Source: Rhizobium lusitanum (GTDB taxonomy: Bacteria; Pseudomonadota; Alphaproteobacteria; Rhizobiales; Rhizobiaceae). Taken from it: 64,000 bases of DNA. Position numbers and translations under genes: made by a program. The stretch spans positions 682,001 through 746,000 of the forward strand of contig NZ_CP050308.1 of NCBI RefSeq assembly GCF_014189535.1, written 5' to 3'. The notes beneath the pieces are model-generated. The model was given only the letters and a program-made list of their open reading frames with translations, was not told the origin of the DNA and did no database searches. Position 1 is the stretch's first letter; the number at the start of each line of letters is the position of its first letter. Positions 27,231 to 35,863 of this stretch are shown here, piece by piece.

Positions 27231-27265
27231 AAGCCGGCCGCGAAATCATGTCGGCCGGCTTTCAC
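27231..27265 (+). terminator. Terminator after bmt
   Basis: AAGCCGGCCG (27231-27240) pairs with CGGCCGGCTT (27252-27261), followed by TTCACTTG. It starts 15 bases after the stop codon; the short T-run makes it only moderately strong. Confidence 0.75.
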
Positions 27266-27297
27266 TTGAGCCTGTCTTTCGGCGCGTAATACCCGCC

Positions 27298-29832
27298 TTA
27301 TTGTCCGAGCGGGCGCTCATTGATCGTATCGAGGAAAGACATGTCCTCGGCGCCGTCCTTGCCAAAGACAAAGAAGTCCGCCTCCGAAATCAGCGGGTGC
27401 TTGTAGGGATTGTCGACGTGCTTGAGCAGCTTCCATTCCGGCAGCAAGCGCGCCACATCATCGGTGAACCGCCGGTTTCTCACATGGATCGCACCGTGCC
27501 GGTCAGGGGCATCGTAATTCGAGGTGTAGACGACAACATACCGGTTCGACAGGGAGAACAACCTGTCGATATAGGCGCGGTAAACCTCGTCCTCGACAAG
27601 ATGAAGAATGACGTCGAGTGACAGGGTCAGCTCGAAAGTTTCGTTGTAGCTGCTTATGTCCAGCTGCGGATCGCCAAGCCAGACGAAGGTGCGACCGGGA
27701 CGATTTCCGTGCATCTGCCGGCAGAGATCGACCGCCGTCTGCGAGATGTCGAATCCCGTATAATCTTCGAAGGCAAGATAGCGGAGCTGGTTGCCGTCGC
27801 CGCTGCCGAGTTCACCTACCCGCTTCAGATGCTTTTCAGCCACGAAGGCGTTCAGGATATGAGCCTTGTATTCGGCTGATTTATTGTAGGAGCCAGCTCC
27901 TGAATTGCCGCCAGCCAGATAGCGTTGCTCCCAATATTTCGCGGAATCAAAGCCCGGACGACTATCCACGATGCCCGGCACCGTAGGTACTGCCGCTGGA
28001 AGTGCCGGGGATATGAAGCCGGCGAGCGGGGCAATCGGCTCGAGCCATTTTTCCCACTCGCTGCCTGCCGCCGGCTTCAACTCGTTGCCGTTGCGAAGAG
28101 TCCAGGCCTTGACGCGTCCCGCATGCTTCGACAGCAATTCCCGGTAGGCGGATGTGTGCCCGCCGCTGCGGGCAACAAGATGCACTTCGCAGAGAAAATC
28201 CGGATGAAGCGTCACATTGCGCATATCCTCCGTCTCGTGATCACACGTGACGAAAACGATTGGGTCGCGCTCACGTCCGACGACCGCCAGGATGAACTCT
28301 ACCAGCCCGTCAGCACGGTCGGTATCCACAAGGTAGACAATCGATGCGGCATCCGCCGCGTCCGATGCGAGGAGCGAGAGTGGGTATATCGACGACAACA
28401 CCTCGTCCTGCCAGCGCGAACTGTCGTAAGACGATCCGGTATTGGCCGCCGATTGCGCATAGATCGAGGAGCGCGGCACCTCTATCGAGAGCAACCAGCC
28501 TTCCTTGCGCGGCACGGCATAGGCCGGAATACCATGGCGATGCAGATATTCCGCAAGCCAGATATCCGCCATGTTGCGATGGCGGAAATCGGCGAGCGTC
28601 ATCTTGATGAGGCTGGAGTGAAACGCGCCGGTGCCGGTCGCCGCCACATGAACCCGCCGGCGCCGCATGAGGGAACGCTCGTAGTGGAAGACGGCACGGC
28701 CGCGTTCCTTATAGTAGCCACGGCTCGGCTGCAGGATGATCGAACCGTGCACGCTGACGACCGCCTGGCCGCGCAACTGCGCCAGCTCACCAATCATCCG
28801 AGCGACGAAATCGTCGGGATAGATGATGTCGTCGTCGCAGGTGACGTAGACGGCATCCTCGACCTGCTCCAGCCCCCAGAACTTGCCGGCGTCGCCATAG
28901 CGGCTGCCATCGGTGTCGATGAAATGCCGGATCTTAGGATGCTCGGCGATGAAGCGTGGAGCCTCGGTGAAGCCGTTGAGATAGACATAAAGCCAATCGA
29001 CCTGCGGCAGTAGCGACATGACCGTTGCTCGCAAGGCAATCTCGTTGCCAGCCACGGTCGCCATGCCGGCGGCAATCTCCCGAGTCGGCGGCAATGCGGC
29101 GAGGTCACGCGGATCGAGCAGGTCGATGGCTCGCCCAGGCATGGCGGCTTCGGCATGCGACACCTCAAAAAGATAGGTCGGGGTCTCGTTATAAAGCTGG
29201 ATCTTGCGATAGCCCAAGGGGCGAAGAACGGCCTCTACCGCCGCCAACACGGCGACAGTGCCGGCGCTGACGACCAGTTTCGGCCGGCAACGTGCAATCG
29301 TTGCCACCGCCCCTTGCAGCACATCGGCTTCCACACCGTTGACATCGATCTTGATGAGATGAACCCGCCGCTCGCCAACGACATCGTCAAGGCTCACCAT
29401 GCGGATATCGCCGTGATCAGCCTGCAGGAACCGCGCGCCACCGAGATTGGCGGCATCCGCAGCGACGATCTCGCCCGTTCCAGTGGTGGCACCCAGCGCA
29501 AGCGGGTGGAGCTCGACCAGCCTGTTTATGCCGTTAAGCTCGACATTCGCCTGAAGCACCGCAAAGGCAGCCGGGTTCGGCTCGATGGCGAGCGTCCGGA
29601 CACCAAGGACGGAGCTGAGAAAGAGTGTGTGGTTGCCGATATAGGCGCCCACATCGACCGCAAGTGCATCTTCCGGCAGCGACGATCCGATATCTTCCAG
29701 CATCGCCCGCTCGTAGAAAGCGCGGTTCTGCAGGATGAACCTCTGGATATGATCGTCCGGATTGGGAAGGTGGAAGCGGACCGGGGTCCGGTAGCTGTTC
29801 ACTTCGCAGGCGACGGTGGCTTGCAGAGTCAT
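27298..29832 (-). CDS. Three-domain protein: FkbM methyltransferase, glycosyltransferase, class I methyltransferase
   Basis: This is an 844-residue fusion. Residues about 50-210 are an FkbM-type SAM methyltransferase (VDVGAYIGNHTLF, IKIDVNGVEADVLQGA). Residues about 240-480 look like a glycosyltransferase with the metal motif TCDDDIIYPDDF. Residues about 640-830 form a second class I methyltransferase (YWEQRYLAGG, GELGSGDGNQLRYL, SLDVILHLVEDEVY). Start ATG 29832 has GGAAAG upstream; ATG 29850 is possible. With the next upstream glycosyltransferase it probably builds or decorates a surface glycan or glycolipid. No signal or membrane segment is seen, so it is likely cytoplasmic. Confidence 0.82.
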   Translation of the reverse strand: MTLQATVACEVNSYRTPVRFHLPNPDDHIQRFILQNRAFYERAMLEDIGSSLPEDALAVDVGAYIGNHTLFLSSVLGVRTLAIEPNPAAFAVLQANVELNGINRLVELHPLALGATTGTGEIVAADAANLGGARFLQADHGDIRMVSLDDVVGERRVHLIKIDVNGVEADVLQGAVATIARCRPKLVVSAGTVAVLAAVEAVLRPLGYRKIQLYNETPTYLFEVSHAEAAMPGRAIDLLDPRDLAALPPTREIAAGMATVAGNEIALRATVMSLLPQVDWLYVYLNGFTEAPRFIAEHPKIRHFIDTDGSRYGDAGKFWGLEQVEDAVYVTCDDDIIYPDDFVARMIGELAQLRGQAVVSVHGSIILQPSRGYYKERGRAVFHYERSLMRRRRVHVAATGTGAFHSSLIKMTLADFRHRNMADIWLAEYLHRHGIPAYAVPRKEGWLLSIEVPRSSIYAQSAANTGSSYDSSRWQDEVLSSIYPLSLLASDAADAASIVYLVDTDRADGLVEFILAVVGRERDPIVFVTCDHETEDMRNVTLHPDFLCEVHLVARSGGHTSAYRELLSKHAGRVKAWTLRNGNELKPAAGSEWEKWLEPIAPLAGFISPALPAAVPTVPGIVDSRPGFDSAKYWEQRYLAGGNSGAGSYNKSAEYKAHILNAFVAEKHLKRVGELGSGDGNQLRYLAFEDYTGFDISQTAVDLCRQMHGNRPGRTFVWLGDPQLDISSYNETFELTLSLDVILHLVEDEVYRAYIDRLFSLSNRYVVVYTSNYDAPDRHGAIHVRNRRFTDDVARLLPEWKLLKHVDNPYKHPLISEADFFVFGKDGAEDMSFLDTINERPLGQ

Positions 29833-29893
29833 CGCGGTTCTTTCCAACATGCAAAGGTTTATCGAGAATATGCCGGCGCGTTCGAGAGCATCA

Positions 29894-31393
29894 TCAGCGG
29901 CCGCCGATGACCATCAATCCGCTGCCGCCGATGGCATCGAGGCAGAATTTCAGGCCGGAGCTGACGCTCGCCCAACGTTTGGCGGCCATCGCCTCGGTGG
30001 CACTGTCCTGGGCGAAGAGGCAGAAGCCGAAGCCACGCGGCGACAGGTTGTTTGCCAGCGCCGGCAGGGCGACGAGCGCGCTCTCGGCCGGATAGGACGT
30101 ATTCCACAGGTCGACGACCACGAGATCGAACTTGATGTCCTCGCTGATCTGCCTTGTGTCGGGGAACGCAGCGGAGAATTCCTCGAAATTTATGCTGGTT
30201 GCTTCGGATTCGATGATGGAAATGCCCTCGGTCAGGCCACTGGCCACGAAGCGAGCGTCCATATCGCCGACCTGTTCGGGCGAAAGACATAGGCAGTTCA
30301 GCCCGGCATCGAGGCCGGAGAGAATGGATGCCAGCGCCAAAGCCGAGCGCGGAGCGCCGATATGCAGGATATTCGGGGTATCGCCCCTGCTGAGGGCTGC
30401 GCGGCGAAGCGCCCAGATCTGCATCGGCGTCAGCATATCGCGACCGGCCGCGGATTGCGCGTCGAGCAAGGTCGGATAGCCGGCGACCAGGATCTGGCCC
30501 GCTGTCTCCTGCCAGGCTTGCGATGCATCGGTGGCAACGCGAGTAGCCGGCGCACGATGTTCGGCGGCAACGTTGGCCACCACCGGCGTCGCGGCTGTCT
30601 TTGCCGGCCGGGTCAGCGGCAGCGGCGGCTTGTTGAATACCTCCTGCGCAGAACGCTGCTGCGTGGTGGAATTCAGCCCGCGCGACTGCGGATCGAGATT
30701 GTGGTGCGAATAGGGATTGGTCGCCGTGTAACGATGGGCATTCACCGGGATGAATTCATAACGGCGGGTCTGATCGAGTATGGGCAGGGCAAGGGCGATG
30801 TCGCAGGCCGCCATGAACCATTGTCCGGCATCGTCGCGCAAATAGCCCTCGGGAACATTGTCCAACAGCGATGCGCGGAAGCTGAAGAGATGGCTGGTCT
30901 TCCAACCTTGCCTGCGCGGCGAAAGGTTGGGATCGAGAGCACCATTCCCGCCGACCCCGCCGCCATCGGTGACGAAGTTTGTCCAGACGACATCCTGCCC
31001 GCCGGCATAGCTCTCAGACATCCGCTCCAGGATAGTCGGAATGATCAACTGGTCGTCGCCGTCGAGCATGGCGATGAACTCGGCCATCTTGGTGCGCGGC
31101 CTCAGATGCTCCCAGACGTTGCGCGATTTTCCGAGGCGCGTTTCGTTGCGGATGAAGGTGTGGCGATTGGGGAAAAGATCGTTGAGCAGCGCCGCTGCGA
31201 TAACACCGGTGTCGTCGTCGGAGCGATCGTCGATAAAGAGGACGTGCAGATCGTCAAGCGTCTGCCTGGAAAGGCTCGCCAGGGATTGCCTGACATACAT
31301 TTCGCAATCGCGCGCCGTCATGAAGATCAGCGCTTTTGCCTCGCTTGCAATTTCCGTCATCGATGTTCGAAGCCCCAATCCGACAATCCGCAT
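29894..31393 (-). CDS. GT2-type glycosyltransferase with unclassified C-terminal domain
   Basis: In this 499-residue protein residues about 20-250 are a GT-A glycosyltransferase family 2 domain (IFMTARDCEMYVRQSLASL, VLFIDDRSDDDTG, the metal motif MLDGDDQL). A linker of about 70 residues rich in Pro, Thr and Ala leads to a C-terminal domain of about 190 residues (NILHIGAPRSALALASIL ... FDLVVVDLWNTSYP) that resembles a degenerate Rossmann or methyltransferase fold. Two starts are possible (31393 and 31360), neither with a convincing ribosome site. It is 61 bases upstream of the three-domain protein, on the same strand. Confidence 0.8.
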   Translation of the reverse strand: MRIVGLGLRTSMTEIASEAKALIFMTARDCEMYVRQSLASLSRQTLDDLHVLFIDDRSDDDTGVIAAALLNDLFPNRHTFIRNETRLGKSRNVWEHLRPRTKMAEFIAMLDGDDQLIIPTILERMSESYAGGQDVVWTNFVTDGGGVGGNGALDPNLSPRRQGWKTSHLFSFRASLLDNVPEGYLRDDAGQWFMAACDIALALPILDQTRRYEFIPVNAHRYTATNPYSHHNLDPQSRGLNSTTQQRSAQEVFNKPPLPLTRPAKTAATPVVANVAAEHRAPATRVATDASQAWQETAGQILVAGYPTLLDAQSAAGRDMLTPMQIWALRRAALSRGDTPNILHIGAPRSALALASILSGLDAGLNCLCLSPEQVGDMDARFVASGLTEGISIIESEATSINFEEFSAAFPDTRQISEDIKFDLVVVDLWNTSYPAESALVALPALANNLSPRGFGFCLFAQDSATEAMAAKRWASVSSGLKFCLDAIGGSGLMVIGGR

Positions 31394-31463
31394 ACGGAGG
31401 ATAAAATCCCCCGCGATGTGGATTAGCGATTGTGGCTGGTTCCAACCTTACGCCTCATTGCGC

Positions 31464-32204
31464 TCAGCCCGGCAGCGATTGCGTCACCGCGATGATCGGA
31501 CCGAGCGGAAATAGGCCATCCCGCCTTTGCCATTCCGGAATATCGAGGCTGGAAATGCTGCCATCAAGGAAAAGCGCATTGGCGCAGCCGAGATCGTCGC
31601 GAAACAGGGTTGCGAAATCATGGAAGCGGACGAAACCGTCGGACACGGCAAAGACGACCTTGCCATCCGCCGAGACGCCAACACCGTTGCGCATCTTGAA
31701 ACTGGTGCTGTTGGCAAGGAATGATGGATGCAGCTTGCCGTCGATCAGCAGCATCGGTCCGGATTGGGTCGCATAGAATGGCTTGATGCCGGAGGCAAGG
31801 AAGGCCTTGCTCTCCATGACGCCGGCGCGGCCCGGCTGGATATAGAAGACACCGTTGGGCAGGAGATGAAAATTGCCCCAGCCTTTGTTGGTATTGATCG
31901 CCTTTAACTGCTTGCCTGCCTCGACATAGAGGCCGACCGGTGAAAGATCGTCCTGATACATGCCGCCGTTCATCGCGAAACGCACGAAGAGGCGGTTCTG
32001 GTGGAGATCGCTTTCGAGCGCCCGGAACGAACCGTAAGGTTTGCCGCCGTGGTCATATTCATAAAGCTGGATGCCGTCGATGGCGGGATCGAAGGTGCAA
32101 ACGGTGTAGCTATCACCGAGATGCAGAACCTTGCGGCAGGCCTCGTCGGCAAATGCCGTGGTGGCGCAGGCAAGAATGGCAAGCACGGTCAGCAATCGAA
32201 TCAA
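31464..32204 (-). CDS. Secreted phosphodiester glycosidase (NAGPA-like) family protein
   Basis: The 246-residue protein begins MIRLLTVLAILACATTAFA, a Sec signal peptide. It carries the NAGPA-type domain: FAMNGGMYQDDLSPVGLYVEAGK, NGVFYIQPG, ATQSGPMLLIDGKLHP, RNGVGVSADGKVVFAVSDG and CANALFLDGSISSL. Members hydrolyse phosphodiester-linked sugars. A periplasmic role, perhaps in glycan turnover, is inferred. It lies between the ferredoxin-like gene and the GT2 gene on the same strand, with 30 bases to the former. Confidence 0.85.
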   Translation of the reverse strand: MIRLLTVLAILACATTAFADEACRKVLHLGDSYTVCTFDPAIDGIQLYEYDHGGKPYGSFRALESDLHQNRLFVRFAMNGGMYQDDLSPVGLYVEAGKQLKAINTNKGWGNFHLLPNGVFYIQPGRAGVMESKAFLASGIKPFYATQSGPMLLIDGKLHPSFLANSTSFKMRNGVGVSADGKVVFAVSDGFVRFHDFATLFRDDLGCANALFLDGSISSLDIPEWQRRDGLFPLGPIIAVTQSLPG

Positions 32205-32234
32205 GCGACAACTCCGGAGAAAATTTCGGCAACG

Positions 32235-32975
32235 CTAAAGCGCATCGCAAATACGGCGAAAGAAGGGGCGCCCTCGCCTTTCTAAGGCTGGAGCGCCGCC
32301 ATGTGAAAGCGCAAGCTGCGCCGGCGAATAGCGATAGTTGGCTCCTACGGGACAGGCGTTGCGCGCCAGACAGCCACCGGACACACAGCCGGCCTGGCCC
32401 GCATCCGTTCTGAGATGCGATCGACAGTCCGCTACATCGAATCCAGCGGATGTGACCGCACCGACGGGACAAGCCGTCAGGCACGGCTTTTCAACGCAAT
32501 GATCGCAAGGATGCGCAGCAACCTCGGCTGGCTCCACTGCCTCGATAGCATCGGCAAACCCCAAGGCGCCGCGATAGCCATGCCACAGACCATATTCCGG
32601 ATGGATCAGAATGCCGAGCGGCGATGCCTTCAAGCCTTCCGCCTGCATCGCCCAACGTTGAAACGGCTGCCAAGGCGGATCGGACGGAAAATAGGCAGTC
32701 GCAGCCAAGGCTGTGGCAATCGGTTGGATGATCGCCTTCGACCAGTCGTCAAGTGGGTCGCCGCGGCCGGCGTTTTCCGGCAATTGCCGCCAGCGCGAGA
32801 ACGGCGGCCAGATCGAGCCGCCGATATTGCCGAGCAGCATCACGCTTCGTGCCGGCGTCCCATCGCGCAATAACGGCCCCGCGCCTTCGTCAAACCATAC
32901 CAGGCCACGAACAAAAACTCCGTGGGCGCCAAGCACCGCACGGAGTTTTCCGATAATAGGGGAGCCGCTGATCAT
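32235..32975 (-). CDS. 4Fe-4S ferredoxin-like protein next to mttB
   Basis: The 246-residue protein has an N-terminal region of about 145 residues resembling the epoxyqueuosine-reductase-type scaffold, followed by two Cys clusters, CDHCVEKPCLTACP and CVSGGCLARNACP, with an isolated Cys (DVADC) between them; together these suit one or two [4Fe-4S] clusters. It lies 101 bases downstream of mttB on the same strand. By context it may pass electrons to the corrinoid activase encoded further right. Not QueG itself: the corrinoid-binding part of QueG is not visible. Confidence 0.78.
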   Translation of the reverse strand: MISGSPIIGKLRAVLGAHGVFVRGLVWFDEGAGPLLRDGTPARSVMLLGNIGGSIWPPFSRWRQLPENAGRGDPLDDWSKAIIQPIATALAATAYFPSDPPWQPFQRWAMQAEGLKASPLGILIHPEYGLWHGYRGALGFADAIEAVEPAEVAAHPCDHCVEKPCLTACPVGAVTSAGFDVADCRSHLRTDAGQAGCVSGGCLARNACPVGANYRYSPAQLALSHGGAPALERRGRPFFRRICDAL

Positions 32976-33076
32976 CGCGGCCCCTTATATTGATAGTGCG
33001 GTCGCCAGACTTCCTTCTGGATCAGATCGGCAACGCGTACTGCACCGCCTTGCTCCCTGGCGGCATCGGGCTCTCT

Positions 33077-34657
33077 TCAAGTGAAGGCGTCCGGCATCGA
33101 ATCCTTGCGCTCCCGGATATAGGCGAGCAGCGCTTCGTCGATGGCCGGATCGAGCGGTGGTGCTTCGTAATGGTCGAGCCAGGAACGGCAAAGCGCATTG
33201 GCGCGCTGCTCGACACGCTTTTCGCCTTCGATTTCCCATTGTTCGAATGAGTTGTTGTCGGCCAGAGCCGAGCGGTAGAAAGCGCTCTGGAAGTTCGCTT
33301 GCGTATGGGCGCAGCCGAGATAGTGGCTGCCGGGGCCGACTTCGCGGATGGCGTCCAGCGCCTGGCCGTTTTCGGAGAGATCGACGCCCTCGGCCATCTT
33401 CTGCATCATGCCGAGCTGATCCTGGTCGATCATGAATTTCTCGTAGGAGGAGACAAGACCGCCTTCGAGCCAGCCGGCCGCATGCAGCACGAAATTCGTG
33501 CCGGCAAGCAGCGTCATGTTCAACGTATTGGCCGATTCGTGTGCTGCCTGCGCATCCGGCACCTTGGAGGCGCAAAGCGAACCACCGGTCCGGAACGGCA
33601 GGCCAAGACGCCGGGCAAGCTGGGCTGAACCATAAGACACCAGCGACGGCTCCGGCGTACCGAAGGTCGGAGCGCCCGACTGCATCGAAATGGACGCGGC
33701 AAAGGTGCCGTAAAGCACCGGAGATCCCTTGCGGATCAGCTGCGTGAAGGAGGCGCCGGCCAGCACTTCGGCCAGGATCTGCGTCAACGTACCCGCGACT
33801 GTCACCGGGCTCATCGCACCGGAGAGGATGAAGGGCGAGACGACGGAGGCCTGGTTATGCCGTGCATAGACCTTCAACGCACCGAGCATGGTCTCGTCGA
33901 ACACCATCGGCGAGTTGGCGTTGATCAGGTTCAGCGTCACGCAATTGTTTTCGACGAAATCGTCGCCGAAAACGATCTTCGCCATGGCAATCGTGTCCTC
34001 GGCGCGCTCCGGCGCGGTGACCGAGCCCATGAACGGCTTGTCGGAATATTTGATATGGCTGTAGATCATATCGAGGTGGCGCTTGTTTACGGGGACGTCG
34101 ACAGGCTCGCAGACCGTACCGCCTGAAGAATGTATCGACGGCGCCATATAGGCGAGCTTCACGAAATTGCGGAAATCCTCGATCGTCGCATAACGGCGAT
34201 TGCCTTCGAGATCGCGGACGAAGGGCGGTCCATAAACCGGCGCGAAGATCGTCGCTTTGCCGCCGACATGGGCGTTGCGGTCGCTGTTGCGCGCATGCCA
34301 GGTGAATTCCTTCGGCGCGGTCTTCAAAAGCTCGCGGCAGAGCCCCTTAGGGAAGTGCACCCGCTGCCCCTTAATGTCGGCACCGGCTTCCTTCCATAGC
34401 GCCAGCGCTTCGGCGTCATCACGAAACTCGATGCCGATTTCCTCGAGTATGGTGTCGGCATTGCGCTCTATGAGCTGCAGGCCCTCCTCGTCCAGCACCT
34501 CATAGACGCCGATTTTCCGGACGATATAGGGAAGCGACAGGCCTGGCCCGCCGCCGCTGCGCGATGCGCGCCGTGCGGCCGCGCCTCTGCCCTCGCCGCG
34601 CGAACGCCGCCCACCACCATCACCGCCCGCGGCCGGTTGCTCAATGATATCGTCCAT
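33077..34657 (-). CDS. MttB-family (trimethylamine methyltransferase-like) corrinoid methyltransferase, non-pyrrolysine
   Basis: This 526-residue MttB-superfamily protein has a TIM-barrel sequence from about residue 42 on (LPYIVRKIGVYEVLDEEGLQLIERNADTILEE at the start). The frame has no internal amber codon, so it belongs to the members without pyrrolysine, some of which are known glycine betaine, proline betaine or carnitine demethylases. Unusually it starts with about 40 residues of Gly/Arg-rich sequence (GGDGGGRRSRGEGRG) not needed for the fold. It is divergent from the corrinoid-protein gene, and the two presumably share a control region. The substrate is unknown; a quaternary amine is the best guess. 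Confidence 0.9.
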   Translation of the reverse strand: MDDIIEQPAAGGDGGGRRSRGEGRGAAARRASRSGGGPGLSLPYIVRKIGVYEVLDEEGLQLIERNADTILEEIGIEFRDDAEALALWKEAGADIKGQRVHFPKGLCRELLKTAPKEFTWHARNSDRNAHVGGKATIFAPVYGPPFVRDLEGNRRYATIEDFRNFVKLAYMAPSIHSSGGTVCEPVDVPVNKRHLDMIYSHIKYSDKPFMGSVTAPERAEDTIAMAKIVFGDDFVENNCVTLNLINANSPMVFDETMLGALKVYARHNQASVVSPFILSGAMSPVTVAGTLTQILAEVLAGASFTQLIRKGSPVLYGTFAASISMQSGAPTFGTPEPSLVSYGSAQLARRLGLPFRTGGSLCASKVPDAQAAHESANTLNMTLLAGTNFVLHAAGWLEGGLVSSYEKFMIDQDQLGMMQKMAEGVDLSENGQALDAIREVGPGSHYLGCAHTQANFQSAFYRSALADNNSFEQWEIEGEKRVEQRANALCRSWLDHYEAPPLDPAIDEALLAYIRERKDSMPDAFT

Positions 34658-34917
34658 GATGCTTCCTCACTCCTCCGCATGAATACGCCTATTCTGCCCC
34701 ATGCTACCCTATTCCGTCGCACGGACATTCCTTTATGCGCCAGCGACTAGCATAGGACAGACATGGACAAGGCGGAATTGCCTCATTTCCATCCGTCGCG
34801 ATTTATCCGCGCAACGTCGCTTTCGAAAAGAATTTTGTCATCGTTGAGGTTTATCGCTTATTGAGGCAGTATTTTATACAAGCCTCTGATGCACTGCACG
34901 AAAATGGGATGGAGCGC
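34658..34917. promoter_or_regulatory. Divergent promoter region between mttB-like and corrinoid-protein genes
   Basis: These 260 bases separate two divergently transcribed genes of one pathway and must hold both promoters. The stretch 34835-34885 is AT-richer than its surroundings (tttatacaag and similar). No operator palindrome was identified with confidence. The AraC/GlxA or LysR regulator encoded at 42.8-45.6 kb could act here. Confidence 0.55.
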
Positions 34918-35619
34918 ATGTCTGACGACGAAATCATTCTCTCTGAACTTTCTGATGAGGAACTCGTGCAGCAGATGCATGATGACCTGTACGACGGACT
35001 GAAGGAGGAAATCGAGGAAGCGACCAAGATCCTCCTCGAACGCGGCTGGACGCCCTATGATGTCCTGACGCAAGCGCTCGTCGAGGGCATGCGCATCGTC
35101 GGCATCGATTTCCGCGATGGCATCCTCTTCGTGCCGGAAGTGCTGCTTTCCGCCAATGCGATGAAGGCCGGCATGTTTATCCTGCGGCCGCTGCTGATAG
35201 CGACGGGCGCACCGAAGCTCGGCAAGATGGTGATCGGCACAGTCAAGGGCGACATTCACGACATCGGCAAAAACCTTGTCGGCATGATGATGGAGGGCGC
35301 AGGTTTCGACGTCATCGACCTCGGCATCAACAATCCTGTCGAAAACTATCTCGATGCCATCGAGCGCGAACAGCCCGACATTCTCGGCATGTCGGCACTG
35401 CTGACGACGACCATGCCCTACATGAAGGTCGTCATCGATACGCTCAAGGAAAAGGGCATGCGCGACGACTACGTCGTTCTCGTCGGCGGCGCGCCGCTGA
35501 ACGAGGAATTCGGCAAGGCAGTCGGCGCCGATGCCTATTGCCGCGATGCGGCCGTGGCGGTTGAAACCGCCAAGGACTTCATGAAGCGCAAGCACAACAG
35601 CCTGGCGGCCGGCGCCTGA
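34918..35619 (+). CDS. Corrinoid protein (MttC-like methyl carrier)
   Basis: The 233-residue protein has an N-terminal helical cap domain (residues 1-95, B12-binding-2 type) and a B12-binding Rossmann domain with GDIHDIGKN, i.e. the DxHxxG motif with D112, the cobalt-ligating H114 and G117, followed by MSALLTTTM and VLVGGAPL. It carries the methyl group between the MttB-like enzyme and the methyl-THF methyltransferase. ATG 34918 is chosen because GGAG lies 5 bases upstream; in-frame codons at 34909 (ATG) and 34861 (TTG) are alternatives. Confidence 0.93.
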   Translation: MSDDEIILSELSDEELVQQMHDDLYDGLKEEIEEATKILLERGWTPYDVLTQALVEGMRIVGIDFRDGILFVPEVLLSANAMKAGMFILRPLLIATGAPKLGKMVIGTVKGDIHDIGKNLVGMMMEGAGFDVIDLGINNPVENYLDAIEREQPDILGMSALLTTTMPYMKVVIDTLKEKGMRDDYVVLVGGAPLNEEFGKAVGADAYCRDAAVAVETAKDFMKRKHNSLAAGA

Positions 35620-35685
35620 TCGCAACGAAATCCAAACTGGCGACAACCGAAAGGTTGCCGCCGGCCCATTGGCATCCCAAATTAG

Positions 35686-35844
35686 TTATTGGGCGGCCCT
35701 CTTGACGGTATGACCGGCATCTTCCGTCGCGTTGACGGCACTGGCCGTATCCCTGCCTACACCACGAATTGTGTTGGCGCATGAAGCGAGCAACATAAGG
35801 ACAGCGCAGGCGGCGGCGATTTTGGTGAATGTCGGTGAAGTCAT
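35686..35844 (-). CDS. Entericidin-like small lipoprotein
   Basis: The 52-residue product starts MTSPTFTKIAAACAVLMLLASC, a lipoprotein signal with the lipobox LASC, then ANTIRGVGRDTASAVNATED, the pattern of entericidin (ecnA/ecnB) family peptides. It would be lipid-anchored in the envelope. GAGAGGG precedes the ATG. It is encoded against the corrinoid operon, and its start nearly touches that of the DUF1638 gene. Confidence 0.8.
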   Translation of the reverse strand: MTSPTFTKIAAACAVLMLLASCANTIRGVGRDTASAVNATEDAGHTVKRAAQ

Positions 35845-35863
35845 GATCGGGAACCCTCTCGGA

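Noticed and set aside
30362..31426. A 354-codon open frame antisense to the GT2 gene
   Set aside because: No domain pattern; the opposite strand has a convincing GT-A domain.
33077..34657. Pyrrolysine use in the MttB-like protein
   Set aside because: The frame has no internal TAG codon and no pyl genes are seen; it is a non-pyrrolysine member.
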